Part shown: positions 25,632 to 34,624 of the stretch, piece by piece
How positions within the stretch are numbered: position 1 is the stretch's first letter
How the letters are laid out: every line of letters starts with the position of its first letter
From: Bdellovibrionales bacterium
GTDB taxonomy: Bacteria > Bdellovibrionota > Bdellovibrionia > Bdellovibrionales > UBA1609
Length of the DNA: 64,000 bases
Assembly (NCBI GenBank): GCA_020628165.1
Contig: JAHDFM010000010.1
Location: 2,183-66,182 of the forward strand
Reading direction: 5' to 3'
The notes under the pieces: model-generated
What the model saw: the letters and a program-made list of their open reading frames with translations, nothing else
Database searches by the model: none
Told to the model about the DNA's origin: nothing
Translations under genes and position numbers: made by a program

Positions 25632-28600
25632 TCAATACCAAATAGCTTGCAAATAAGGCGCCAGTTCATTTAGGTAACTTATGTACGTCAAATGAAATGC
25701 GTTGAGTAAGCTTTTTAGTATTAAATGGTTTGTAACCTTAACTATTTCTGTCTTAGCATACTCAATACTATTTGAATCTCCGCAAACTAATACAGGAACT
25801 TCAATTTCGTCACCACTTTCTATCATGTAAGAAAACTTTTCACTCGGTAGAGAGCCGTTACTGTCCTCTATAAATGCATTTATTTCATTCTGAGTGCATT
25901 TTCCCATAATTATGCTTTCAAGAATGTTTTTTGAGTAAAAACGCTGTTTAGATTTAAGAAGATCAAGCGCCATATTATATTGAGCTTTTAGGAAGTTTAA
26001 TTTTTGTTCATGATCTACATTTTTTGCGTAGAAAGAGTTTCCTATATGCTCCCATCGAGCAACATACTTTCTTCTGTCATTTGTGTAACTAAGGATTGTC
26101 TTCAGCATAGGCACTAAAATGGGTGTGAATTCAGTGGTGAAGCCAAGTCTTTGTTGGAAGGTTTGAATTCGTTTAAAGTAGTCAAAAGCTCTTTTATAGG
26201 TTTCTTTCATGATACCATCATCGTTTCCATGCAAAGTTCTTGAAAAATTACTTAAAGATAACCTATCCATGAGACTTCTTTCCATAGAAGGGTTAAATTC
26301 ATAAAACGCCTTTGTGCCAACTAAAGGCTTAATAAATCTACTTCTAACAAAATCAATATAATCAGACTCGTAGTCATCCCAAATGTGTTCAACTTGAGGT
26401 AATAAAAAGTCACTCCACCAACTAAATTTAAAGCTTGAAAAGTCTTCAATAAATTTTTCGTTAGAAGCCTTGGCTATGTCTTCAGCGCTGAGTGTTTCTT
26501 CATTCATTTCAGTATTTGTTTCTGTATCATCGCTGACTTGAGTTTCAGATGTATCTACATCTGAAGAATCAAGATCTTCATTGTCTTGAGTCTCAGCAGT
26601 AGTGACACTTTCTTCATCAGCAGTTTGAGCTTCGTCATCGTTGTATGAATAAACCCCTGAAATCATGTTATCAAAGACATAAATGGCAAGGTTATTGTGC
26701 TCTCTCTTGCGTTCATCATGCCAATAGCCATTTAAAACGTCATTGTATTTAATCCCTAACCTCTCCATATCTTCTCTGTAGTTTTGTCTGCCACTAATTT
26801 TATCGTCGGTAACTAAAGAACACATATGACTCTTACCAGGGCTTGCAATGATGCTTGGAGGTATAAAACTGATGGCCCCACCAGACTCCTTTCTACTGAA
26901 ATCATTGATAACTTCAATAAGTGGTGAGTTTTCATCTTCTGGGTCAGAAGGAATTCTTTTAGTTAAATTTGCTCCGCAGGCCATTTGAAAGACTAAGTAA
27001 TCAACAATATGTTTAAATTTAATTTGTTGCACAGACTTTGGATATTTATCTATATCAGCAAGTAAAGGCTGTCCTTTGGAGTCGTCAGTTAAATTATGTA
27101 AAGCTTCTAGAGAAAGTCGTTGTTCAATTTCTTCTCTTGAGAACTTATCTTCGTTAGCTTTCAAGAATATAAAATACTTGTAAACAGATTCAGCGGTTAA
27201 ATAAACTTCGGTAAACTGAGTTGTAAATTCTTGCCAATTAGCTAGCTTATGAAAAAATGGATCGAGCAATAGTCTTTTACGTTGATTGTTGTAGACGATA
27301 TCATCTTCAATCATTAAGTGAGGGTTCTTATCGTACTCGCAGCTGTCGTAAGCCTTGTCCATACGTCTTTTTATTCTGTTATAGGCATCACTTCCTTTTG
27401 GTGGGAGCTTGCTGAGTTGCTTTTCACAATCATTTGCTAAAACAGTGTAATCATAATCTTGCTCAGAGTTGATTTGTTTGTCAACAGAGCTCAATTTTTC
27501 TAAATGTTCGCTGTAGGATTCAACATGTGAACTGTACATACTTCTATTTTGTTTGACGTACTCATCAATAGAAAGACCAAAGTAGTTAAAGTTTAATGGG
27601 TTCCATAAGTTTTGAATGACTGGATTGATAGCATTATCAATGGCCATGATGATCATGATACTTCCAATGAATTTTACAATACTCGTTTTACCTGCCAATT
27701 TTATCGCTTTTTTAGCTGCATCCAAGCCAGACTTTTTCTTTAGATCAAAAAATTGTGCTGTTTTATTAGCGGCAGCTTTATATGTTCCTACGGTGACGGC
27801 AGTTGATAAGGTCATAGAAAGAGCATAAGGGGTGTAAGACATGAACTTGTCTTTACTGTTCCACCTTTCATAGGCAATGTTGCAAGCTCTTTTACGAATT
27901 TCGTCATTATCCGTCGTGTAGCAAGTGTGTATGTCGCCACTAGTAATATCGCTTATTAGGTCTAAAAAGAAATGAACAAAGTAAGTAGCTCCAGCTACAC
28001 CACTCAAAAGTTTAAGAGCTTGGTGCCTTTGAGTTGATGATAGCGGTTTGTCAGTGTCAATAGGTTCAACAGGTGTTTGTAAAGCCTTTTTATTTTGCTT
28101 GTTTTTGTAAATGATATGACCCGCAGTCATTGGCCCTAGCAACATATGAGTTCTTGGGTCTGTGAATCGTTCATACATTTGTTGCCATGCTAGTGGATTG
28201 TCTTGAATGTATTGAGCACTAAATAAAGTTGCAGTTAAATCGCCAAGCGCATAGCCTCCATAAAAAAGGGCAAAGCTTTTTATAACTTGTCCAAAATGTC
28301 CACGTCGAGTTCCTGGAGGAAATTCTTTGTCGACAGCTGGGTTGTTCCTAAATTTTTCATAGCGATCACTGCTGTCATTGTTACTTAACCACGGGTCATC
28401 AGCTGCAGAGTAAGGAGCTTTAGCCTTTGCATTTTGACCGGTTTTCTTTTGATCATTGGGGTCAATAGTTTCAGTGGCCGTATTAGAGTTTCCTTGATCC
28501 AAACGACCTTTTTCTGTTGAGCTTTTGTCCGGTGTTGAATCTTTCCCTTTGAATTTGTCGACAAGACTTCTCCATAGGTCTTTGAATGTTTGTTTGTACG

Positions 28601-30845
28601 AATTTTTTGCTAATGTTTCGTCCCAGTTGATTTTCCCTCTCTCTCTTTCTAAGCGGTTCTGTTGGCGACTTCTTAAGTCATCACTTGAGAAGTTCTCGTT
28701 TTCAACAGAGTTTCGAATGTTAGGGTTTGAGCTATCAAAAAGGTGTCTTTTGTATTTGAGGGGAGTGCCCTGCCTTATGCTGATGAACCTTCTAGCTACT
28801 CCAGAGCGAGTGTCTTCAATGAAGTCTACACCTGTTGCGTGCTTAATATTTAGAATGTCATTGTATGCTTTTTTAGCCTTTTCACTATTGTGTCCGGAAG
28901 TTCCGAAATCACCAGCCTTAACCATAGCGTTGTAGGCATGTGAGGCCTGTTGTCCGAGAATGAATATGCGATCGAAGAGGCTAGATTTTTTTGCAGAGTT
29001 TCCCTTTGCTTGAAGGTACTCTGTTTTAAACTTCTGTAAGTTCTCTAATGAGCTTTCTAATGCTTTTCTTCTGTTTTTCTCAGATCCATAAGCTTCATTT
29101 GCTCTTTTTAATTGGTCTTCAAAAAACTTTTCAGCAGTTTTTTTATTTGCTTGCATTTTTTGGTCTGAAGGATCTCTAAGATCATCTGGATCTCTTAAGT
29201 CCTTTAACTCTGGTTGACCTCTTAAGAACTTTTCAAAATCAGCACGTGCTTTTTGGACACTTTCTCTATCACTGTCGATCATTCTTGATTCAAAATTCAT
29301 AGCATTATTGTAATTACGTATGACCTCCTGTCCTTTGTTATATGCTTCAACTTGTTGATTAAGTCTTTCAAGGTCACTCATATTAGGAGTATTATTGATT
29401 TCATTAACAAGAGTTTTGAATTCACTTAATGAATTTCTAAAATTATCTATACTGTTTCTGTAAGCACGGTTTCTTCTTTCAGCTTTTGATTCCTTTGGCT
29501 GAGCTGGCTTGCTTTCTTGGGTAGATGTTTGCCTTACGACCTCTTTGTATGCGTCTAGGTAGAGCTTGCCTTCTCCCACACGGTTTGGTTGTGTGCCTGG
29601 GTGTTGGTCAAACTGAGTATACAGTGGTTCTAGTTGGGAAATAATTAGTTTCAATTGATTCCCTACTGCTTTTAACTCTGTTGGAGTCAGTGTTTTGTTT
29701 CCTGAAATTCCACTTTTGGTAATCTGAGAGTGCAAACTAGAAGCTTTCTTGTTGAGTTCATTAATTTTATCTGTAATGACTCTATGTTCTGCAGCGATTG
29801 CATTTCGTCTTTCGATTCTTTGTCTATTTTCGTTTGCCTGACGAGTATCTCGCTCTTGTTTTTTTACTTCTCTTTGTTTCTTGTCAGCTTCTTCTTGAGC
29901 CCTTTTATTACTTTCATCTACAGCAATTTTTTCAGCGCCTTGTAGCCTTCTATCAATGTTCGCAACCTCATCTTTAAATGCAGTGACCATAACTTTATTA
30001 GATTGTTTGTTTTGTCTAGATACGAAAGGGTGATCATTATATTGAGTGGCAAGAGTTTCTAAAGTTTGTAAAGACTTACCAAGTTCAGCTCTTTTTTCAA
30101 GAAGTTCACTCTTATATTTTAAATAGTCATTTTGGTAATCAATATTGTTAATGTCATTGATCAATTGTGTAGTTGCTCTGTGAGCAACAAGAATTTTTTC
30201 ATTGAGACTAGTTAAAGCGGCTTGCTTTTGTGCTTGTTCATTACTTAGCCTTTCAGCTCGTGCTTCTCTATCAGCTGCAGCTTGCTCGGCAAGTGCTTTT
30301 CTTTTTTCCGCTTCATCAGCTATTTGTTTTTCGCGACGTATTTTTTCTTCAGCTGCTTTTTTTTCATCTTCAAGTCTTTGTCTGTCTTGAGCTTCTTTTG
30401 CTAATTTAGCATCATTTAATTGACTTTCTAATTCTGTGACGGAGTTGATCTTTGCGACAGGGCCTGTATTTTTAATGATATCAACTCCATATCTGTTAAC
30501 GACGTTTTGGATATTACCAATTGTTCTGTTTGAGTAACTTCGTTGGTCATTCATGGCTTTTTCAAGATTTTCATTTAAATATTGTGAGCGGCCGTCAAGT
30601 TCAGAATTTATAGCTTGAACTTGTAACCCAACTTCATGAATTTTAAAGAGAGTTTCTGCAGAAATTTGTTTTCCATTAGTGATATTTTGAGAGGTAATAA
30701 TAGAGTGTAGTTTTTTGTTGGCCTCATGAAGTCGCTGGATATCTTCTCCAATAACCTGACGGTGGGCATCAGCAAAATCTGGATTAGCTGATGCAAATTG
30801 AATTGGCAAAAAAAGTACTAATAATAAGACCGCTATTGTTTTCAT
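25632..30845 (-). CDS. giant exported coiled-coil and membrane protein (1737 aa), unknown function
   Basis: I do not recognise this protein. It has a signal peptide (residues 1-20, ending ASA). Helical and coiled-coil repeats span about 25-740, with Glu/Lys/Arg/Ala-rich TolA-like stretches around 150-215 and 300-350. Two of the ~100-residue units are visibly alike (LHSIITSQNITNGKQIS near 46; LHSQITKSGISGNKTLT near 370). A Ser/Asp/Asn-rich linker follows, then four or five hydrophobic segments (about 855-880, 945-968, 1002-1024, 1050-1074), an acidic Asp/Glu/Thr linker (about 1400-1455) and a helical C-terminal domain. This predicts an inner-membrane protein with long periplasmic parts. No enzymatic motif is seen. 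Confidence 0.8.
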   Translation of the reverse strand: MKTIAVLLLVLFLPIQFASANPDFADAHRQVIGEDIQRLHEANKKLHSIITSQNITNGKQISAETLFKIHEVGLQVQAINSELDGRSQYLNENLEKAMNDQRSYSNRTIGNIQNVVNRYGVDIIKNTGPVAKINSVTELESQLNDAKLAKEAQDRQRLEDEKKAAEEKIRREKQIADEAEKRKALAEQAAADREARAERLSNEQAQKQAALTSLNEKILVAHRATTQLINDINNIDYQNDYLKYKSELLEKRAELGKSLQTLETLATQYNDHPFVSRQNKQSNKVMVTAFKDEVANIDRRLQGAEKIAVDESNKRAQEEADKKQREVKKQERDTRQANENRQRIERRNAIAAEHRVITDKINELNKKASSLHSQITKSGISGNKTLTPTELKAVGNQLKLIISQLEPLYTQFDQHPGTQPNRVGEGKLYLDAYKEVVRQTSTQESKPAQPKESKAERRNRAYRNSIDNFRNSLSEFKTLVNEINNTPNMSDLERLNQQVEAYNKGQEVIRNYNNAMNFESRMIDSDRESVQKARADFEKFLRGQPELKDLRDPDDLRDPSDQKMQANKKTAEKFFEDQLKRANEAYGSEKNRRKALESSLENLQKFKTEYLQAKGNSAKKSSLFDRIFILGQQASHAYNAMVKAGDFGTSGHNSEKAKKAYNDILNIKHATGVDFIEDTRSGVARRFISIRQGTPLKYKRHLFDSSNPNIRNSVENENFSSDDLRSRQQNRLERERGKINWDETLAKNSYKQTFKDLWRSLVDKFKGKDSTPDKSSTEKGRLDQGNSNTATETIDPNDQKKTGQNAKAKAPYSAADDPWLSNNDSSDRYEKFRNNPAVDKEFPPGTRRGHFGQVIKSFALFYGGYALGDLTATLFSAQYIQDNPLAWQQMYERFTDPRTHMLLGPMTAGHIIYKNKQNKKALQTPVEPIDTDKPLSSTQRHQALKLLSGVAGATYFVHFFLDLISDITSGDIHTCYTTDNDEIRKRACNIAYERWNSKDKFMSYTPYALSMTLSTAVTVGTYKAAANKTAQFFDLKKKSGLDAAKKAIKLAGKTSIVKFIGSIMIIMAIDNAINPVIQNLWNPLNFNYFGLSIDEYVKQNRSMYSSHVESYSEHLEKLSSVDKQINSEQDYDYTVLANDCEKQLSKLPPKGSDAYNRIKRRMDKAYDSCEYDKNPHLMIEDDIVYNNQRKRLLLDPFFHKLANWQEFTTQFTEVYLTAESVYKYFIFLKANEDKFSREEIEQRLSLEALHNLTDDSKGQPLLADIDKYPKSVQQIKFKHIVDYLVFQMACGANLTKRIPSDPEDENSPLIEVINDFSRKESGGAISFIPPSIIASPGKSHMCSLVTDDKISGRQNYREDMERLGIKYNDVLNGYWHDERKREHNNLAIYVFDNMISGVYSYNDDEAQTADEESVTTAETQDNEDLDSSDVDTSETQVSDDTETNTEMNEETLSAEDIAKASNEKFIEDFSSFKFSWWSDFLLPQVEHIWDDYESDYIDFVRSRFIKPLVGTKAFYEFNPSMERSLMDRLSLSNFSRTLHGNDDGIMKETYKRAFDYFKRIQTFQQRLGFTTEFTPILVPMLKTILSYTNDRRKYVARWEHIGNSFYAKNVDHEQKLNFLKAQYNMALDLLKSKQRFYSKNILESIIMGKCTQNEINAFIEDSNGSLPSEKFSYMIESGDEIEVPVLVCGDSNSIEYAKTEIVKVTNHLILKSLLNAFHLTYISYLNELAPYLQAIWY

Positions 30846-31298
30846 GCTTTTATTATATTCAACAAAAGTGCCAGATTTACTATTCTAAAGCACTGGAATG
30901 ATTGGTTTATTTTTTAGATATCTCATCTTACATTAAAAATGCTCAATATTGTCACTGGGGAGTTTAGGCTATTGACTATAAGTTTTATAATCGAGTTTAG
31001 AGTCTGTTTCTTTCTTTGTGTCTCATTTTGAGACAAACAAACACTTTTAAAATTGGGTGATAAAATATAAAAATGACTTGATGTAAACAAATGTCATTTA
31101 TTGTTCAGATAATTTAACTTAATTAAATTTGTTTAAAAATATTTTTTATTCGACTCCCTAGTTAAAGTTTCATAGCATAAATATGCCTTAAAAAAAATTA
31201 ACCAAAAACGGGGCAACAAGACTCTATAGTCTGTCATAAGACTCAACAACTACTAACACCGCTGAAAGGGAATTTATCAAGCGGAAAAGGGATTTTAT
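30846..31298. other. divergent promoter region between the giant gene and the helix-hairpin-helix gene
   Basis: 453 bp without an ORF. It holds a perfect TGTCTCA-TTT-TGAGACA palindrome (31019-31035), and near the plus-strand gene a small stem CCGCT/AGCGG (31259-31263 with 31280-31284) directly before its AAGGGA ribosome-binding site. An AGAC/GTCT stem lies around 31220-31233. The last 100 bases could be a structured 5' leader. I recognise no known riboswitch. Confidence 0.35.
31019..31035. promoter_or_regulatory. TCTCA-N3-TGAGA palindrome, copy 2
   Basis: The best copy, with 7-bp arms TGTCTCA and TGAGACA around TTT, between two divergent genes. The right half TTTTGAGACAAA is repeated exactly at 34488-34499. 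Confidence 0.4.
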
Positions 31299-31706
31299 AT
31301 GTCTAAAAAAATATCTGAAATCGAAGGGATCGGCGAAGCTACTGCAACAAAGTTTGAAGCAGCTGGCATCAAAACTGTTGAAGCTCTCTTAGAAAAGGGT
31401 GGTCAAAAAACAGGTCGTAGTGAAATTTCTGAAGCTTCTGGAATCAGTGAAACTGTCGTTCTTGATTTCGTGAACATGGCTGACCTATTTAGAATCAACG
31501 GCGTTGCTGGCCAGTTTGCTGAGCTTTTAAAAGCAAGTGGCGTTGACACAGTCAAGGAACTTGCTACTCGCAACCCTGAAAACCTGTGGGCAAAGCTCAC
31601 TGAAGTGAACACTGAAAAGAACCTCACTCGCGTGGTGCCAACGGCTGAAAAAATCACAGATTTTATCAACCAAGCGAAAGAGTTACCGCAAAAGGTTTTT
31701 CACTAA
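31299..31706 (+). CDS. DUF4332-type helix-hairpin-helix protein
   Basis: A 135-aa protein with two helix-hairpin-helix units: EIEGIGEATATKFEAAGIKTVEALL at residues 7-31, split by GIGEAT, and ADLFRINGVAGQFAELLKASGVDTVKEL in the second half. It fits DUF4332-type proteins, which may bind DNA non-specifically. Strong codon bias and a dedicated leader and terminator suggest high expression. No partner gene is adjacent in an operon. Confidence 0.7.
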   Translation: MSKKISEIEGIGEATATKFEAAGIKTVEALLEKGGQKTGRSEISEASGISETVVLDFVNMADLFRINGVAGQFAELLKASGVDTVKELATRNPENLWAKLTEVNTEKNLTRVVPTAEKITDFINQAKELPQKVFH

Positions 31707-31737
31707 TTTTTAAAAACTTCTTTTTAAATGATGACGT

Positions 31738-31769
31738 AAGGGAAGCCCTAAATAGGCTTCCCTTTTTTT
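31738..31769 (+). terminator. intrinsic terminator
   Basis: A 10-bp perfect stem AAGGGAAGCC/GGCTTCCCTT with a 7-nt loop and a run of T, 32 bp after the helix-hairpin-helix gene. Confidence 0.9.
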
Positions 31770-31820
31770 ATAGAATTTAAGCTCTGTTGAACTTTACCCA
31801 GGTTGCTGCTAGAAAGTAGC

Positions 31821-32864
31821 ATGCAAGCAAAGCTCTTAGGCAAAGTGAATTTCCCAGTCATGCTGGCCCCTATGGTGGGGCTCAGTCACGTCGCCTTTCG
31901 TATGATGCTCAGGGATTATTTACCGGTCGGAGCTACAACTTTATGGCCCACCGAGATGCTCAATTCTCGTAAAATTCCCAAACAAGATCTCGCAGCTCAC
32001 CCTATGAGCCTGAAAGGGGAGGGGGAGACTGAATTGTGGCCACAAATTTTAGGCAATGAGCCTGAGCCCATTAAAAACTCCATTGCCCATTTAAAAGAGT
32101 GGGGCGCTGAAGCCATCGACATCAATATGGGCTGCCCGGTTAAAAAAGCACTCAGACACAACTACGGAGTGGCTCTCATGGGGGACATCAAGTATGCAAG
32201 CGATGTTGTCAGAATGGCCGTGGACGGTGGTGATTTGCCAGTGTCGGTGAAGATTCGTGCAGGCTTACAGAATGATCAATCATTTTTAAAAGACTTTGTG
32301 TTATCACTCGAAGACGCCGGAGCCGACTGGCTCACCCTGCACCCGCGAATTGCTGGTGTCAAAAGACGGGGCCGTGCTGATTGGGAGCAAATTGCTTTCA
32401 TCACAGACATTTTGAATGTACCTGTCGTGGGTAATGGGGATGTACAGACTTGCGATGACGTTTTTGCCATGCTCGAGCAAACGGGTTGTTATGGTGTGAT
32501 GGTCGGCCGAGCTCTCACAGCTAGACCTTGGTTGTTGTCCCAAGTGGGTGAAAAACTGGGATTTAAGGGCGTTTTGGGCGATAAAGATTTCAAAATACCA
32601 CAAACTCCGCAAGAAGAAGCCAGTGAGTATGGACGTTCGTTACTTAAACTGCTAATATGGTTGAAGATTTTCTACGAAGAGAACCCAGGCCTCATTCGTT
32701 TTAAATTTTATGTGAAAACCAGTCATGTTTGGTTGAACTTTGGACATTCATTTTATTCCAAGGTGCGAGTTTGCAAAACATATCAAGAAACAAAACAAGT
32801 TGTAGAAAGTTTCTTTAGCAATTCAACCATCACAATGACTCAAAAAACAGATTTGCGAGAATAA
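31821..32864 (+). CDS. tRNA-dihydrouridine synthase family protein
   Basis: FMN enzyme that reduces uridine in the tRNA D-loop. TIM-barrel signatures are clear: MLAPMVGLSHVAFR at the N-terminus, INMGCPVKKALRHNYGVAL with the catalytic Cys, VSVKIRAGL, LTLHPRIAGVKRRGRADW, VVGNGDV and GVMVGRAL. It has 347 aa from ATG 31821. A TTG at 31803 would add six residues. Which D-loop position it modifies (DusA/B/C type) is not evident. Its TAA overlaps the ATG of the alpha/beta hydrolase gene. Confidence 0.88.
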   Translation: MQAKLLGKVNFPVMLAPMVGLSHVAFRMMLRDYLPVGATTLWPTEMLNSRKIPKQDLAAHPMSLKGEGETELWPQILGNEPEPIKNSIAHLKEWGAEAIDINMGCPVKKALRHNYGVALMGDIKYASDVVRMAVDGGDLPVSVKIRAGLQNDQSFLKDFVLSLEDAGADWLTLHPRIAGVKRRGRADWEQIAFITDILNVPVVGNGDVQTCDDVFAMLEQTGCYGVMVGRALTARPWLLSQVGEKLGFKGVLGDKDFKIPQTPQEEASEYGRSLLKLLIWLKIFYEENPGLIRFKFYVKTSHVWLNFGHSFYSKVRVCKTYQETKQVVESFFSNSTITMTQKTDLRE

Positions 32865-33958
32865 TGCTTAAAAAGAGATTTAAAAATTCACTTTACTTTT
32901 TGCTCAACGAATATGTTGTGTTCTTTGTTTGCCTCTTTGTCTTATGGCAGGCCATTTCATTTTTTAGGAACCCTGTCGATTATAAAGATCAGCTTGTTAA
33001 AATCAATATGATGTTTGACGGGATCGAGTACGATAAGAAGCAAGGGCTTGAATATGCCATGTTAAACCATTGTGATAGTTCCATTGCAGATTGCTCATGT
33101 CGCATTCTTATTCATGGCATTGGCGATAATTTTCAAAATTGGAGCAAAGTTTTAAAGCTCATTCATGATAAAAAATTGCCAGGCCGATGGGTTGCAATCA
33201 ATTATCCAGGCACAGGTGAGTCAGACCCTTTTGCTCATAATGAAGATTACCAAGTGAAGCGTTTTGCAAGTCAACTCAACCAAAAGATGAAGAGCATTTG
33301 TGACGGTCCCTACGATATAGTAGCTAACAGCATGGGCACCTGGATCTCCTTTTGGTGGGCTATTCAGTATCCAGAAGATGTTCGATCTTTGTTTCAGCTG
33401 AATGCTGTTGGTATTTATTCAGACTATTCATGGTTTGCCAATGTGATGGTGAACCCTAATTTACAAGACCTAAAAAAACTTCATAGGCTTGGTTATCATA
33501 ACGTTGTTCAGTACCCTGATATGATTTACGAGAACACGATAAGAAATATGATTAAGCGAGGTAACAAACGCTTTATCCTCGAGCAAAGCAAAGACCTTGC
33601 TGTTGATAAGCATTTACCAAGTTTAACCACGAAAACCTTCATTGGTTGGGGAGAGTCTGACAGAGTTTTGCCTAAAGACACATACTATCAGTACCTAGAT
33701 AATATACCTAACTCGCGGGGACAGTTGTTTAAAAACTGTGGTCATACCCCAAACTCTGAATGTCCGGAACAAGTGGTGACGGCCTTAGAAGATTTTTACT
33801 TTGGGCCTTTATCACAAAACGTAGTTACAAAGGCTAGTCGCACTGATAACGATTTATCCGTTTATGTATACTCATCCATTAAAGAAGTTTCGTTCAACCT
33901 TTATGGTCTGATTAAAAAATATGTTTACCCATATATCAATGAGTTCACCGGTTCTTAA
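32864..33958 (+). CDS. membrane-anchored alpha/beta hydrolase
   Basis: A 364-aa protein with one N-terminal transmembrane helix (about 17-34) and an alpha/beta-hydrolase domain. It has the oxyanion HGIGD near 84, the nucleophile Ser156 in NSMG, the acid in GESDRVLP near 275, and the His in CGHTPNSECPE near 296. A Cys cluster (residues 70-79, HCDSSIADCSC) precedes the domain. The fold is shared by esterases, lipases and haloalkane-type hydrolases, so the substrate is open. The start overlaps the dus stop (TAATG), which implies co-translation without an obvious functional link. Confidence 0.8.
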   Translation: MLKKRFKNSLYFLLNEYVVFFVCLFVLWQAISFFRNPVDYKDQLVKINMMFDGIEYDKKQGLEYAMLNHCDSSIADCSCRILIHGIGDNFQNWSKVLKLIHDKKLPGRWVAINYPGTGESDPFAHNEDYQVKRFASQLNQKMKSICDGPYDIVANSMGTWISFWWAIQYPEDVRSLFQLNAVGIYSDYSWFANVMVNPNLQDLKKLHRLGYHNVVQYPDMIYENTIRNMIKRGNKRFILEQSKDLAVDKHLPSLTTKTFIGWGESDRVLPKDTYYQYLDNIPNSRGQLFKNCGHTPNSECPEQVVTALEDFYFGPLSQNVVTKASRTDNDLSVYVYSSIKEVSFNLYGLIKKYVYPYINEFTGS

Positions 33959-34026
33959 AGTTTGACAAAAACTTTACTAACAAAAACTAAAAATATTTTC
34001 AACATTAGCTTGCTAAAAATTTAACG

Positions 34027-34039
34027 TCTCATACTGAGA
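34027..34039. promoter_or_regulatory. TCTCA-N3-TGAGA palindrome, copy 3
   Basis: A perfect TCTCA-TAC-TGAGA, 84 bp before the start of the hibernation-factor gene. A fourth imperfect copy (ACTCA-TTT-TGAGA, 34482-34494) lies just after that gene. Confidence 0.35.
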
Positions 34040-34122
34040 GGTTTGTCATGTTTTTTATCAAGTGAGTTTATTTATAGTTTAGACTTAAGCATAGATGCAC
34101 GTAATTGAAAGGAGGAAGCTAT

Positions 34123-34470
34123 ATGCGCAAAATCGTGAACTTAAATAACTTAGAACTCAATCCCATTCTAGATAAAGAAATTCAAAACAATTTAAATGAT
34201 ATCCTTGAGTTCTGTCCCGAATGCACCAGTGTTAATCTCATCGTTGACCGAGTGGTTCGCAACAAAGCCAATTTTGAAGTTAAAATATTATTAAAAGGTC
34301 CAGGCATAAAAATGTTCTCATCATCAAAATCTGAAAATGTGATTGATTGCATAGTGGACTGCAAACGTAAAATACTCAATCAATTCAAACGTCACAGAAA
34401 TAAAACAGTCCTCGAAAGGCGTCGTAAAAAGGCAAGACACATCCGCGACACTAAATTTAATGCCGCTTAA
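34123..34470 (+). CDS. ribosome hibernation-promoting factor-like protein (short HPF/RaiA type)
   Basis: A 115-aa protein with the beta-alpha-beta-beta-beta-alpha look of the S30AE/HPF family: an N-terminal strand and helix (NPILDKEIQNNLNDILEF), strands (SVNLIVDRVV, NFEVKILLKGPG), a second helix (SENVIDCIVDCKRKILNQFKRHR) and a very basic tail. Such proteins bind the 30S decoding region in stationary phase. ATG 34123 follows AAAGGAGG at 7-base spacing. A TTG at 34105 lies before that site. It has its own terminator. Confidence 0.72.
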   Translation: MRKIVNLNNLELNPILDKEIQNNLNDILEFCPECTSVNLIVDRVVRNKANFEVKILLKGPGIKMFSSSKSENVIDCIVDCKRKILNQFKRHRNKTVLERRRKKARHIRDTKFNAA

Positions 34471-34508
34471 TTTTTTCATTAACTCATTTTGAGACAAATA
34501 TTTTAATC

Positions 34509-34534
34509 AACGGACATCTCGGTGTCCGTTTTTT
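34509..34534 (+). terminator. intrinsic terminator after the hibernation-factor gene
   Basis: AACGGACA and TGTCCGTT, an 8-bp perfect stem with a 6-nt loop, followed by TTTT. Confidence 0.85.
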
Positions 34535-34624
34535 AGTTTTATTTACCAATAAATCATTTAAACTTAGCAATAGAGCTGATATTTTTTTTCCATTTATGAA
34601 TTAGAACTTATTTTAATACTGTAT

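Noticed and set aside
28525-28935. 136-aa plus-strand ORF inside the giant gene
   Set aside because: Antisense shadow of a strongly coding minus-strand frame. Ser/Leu-rich composition is typical of such shadows.
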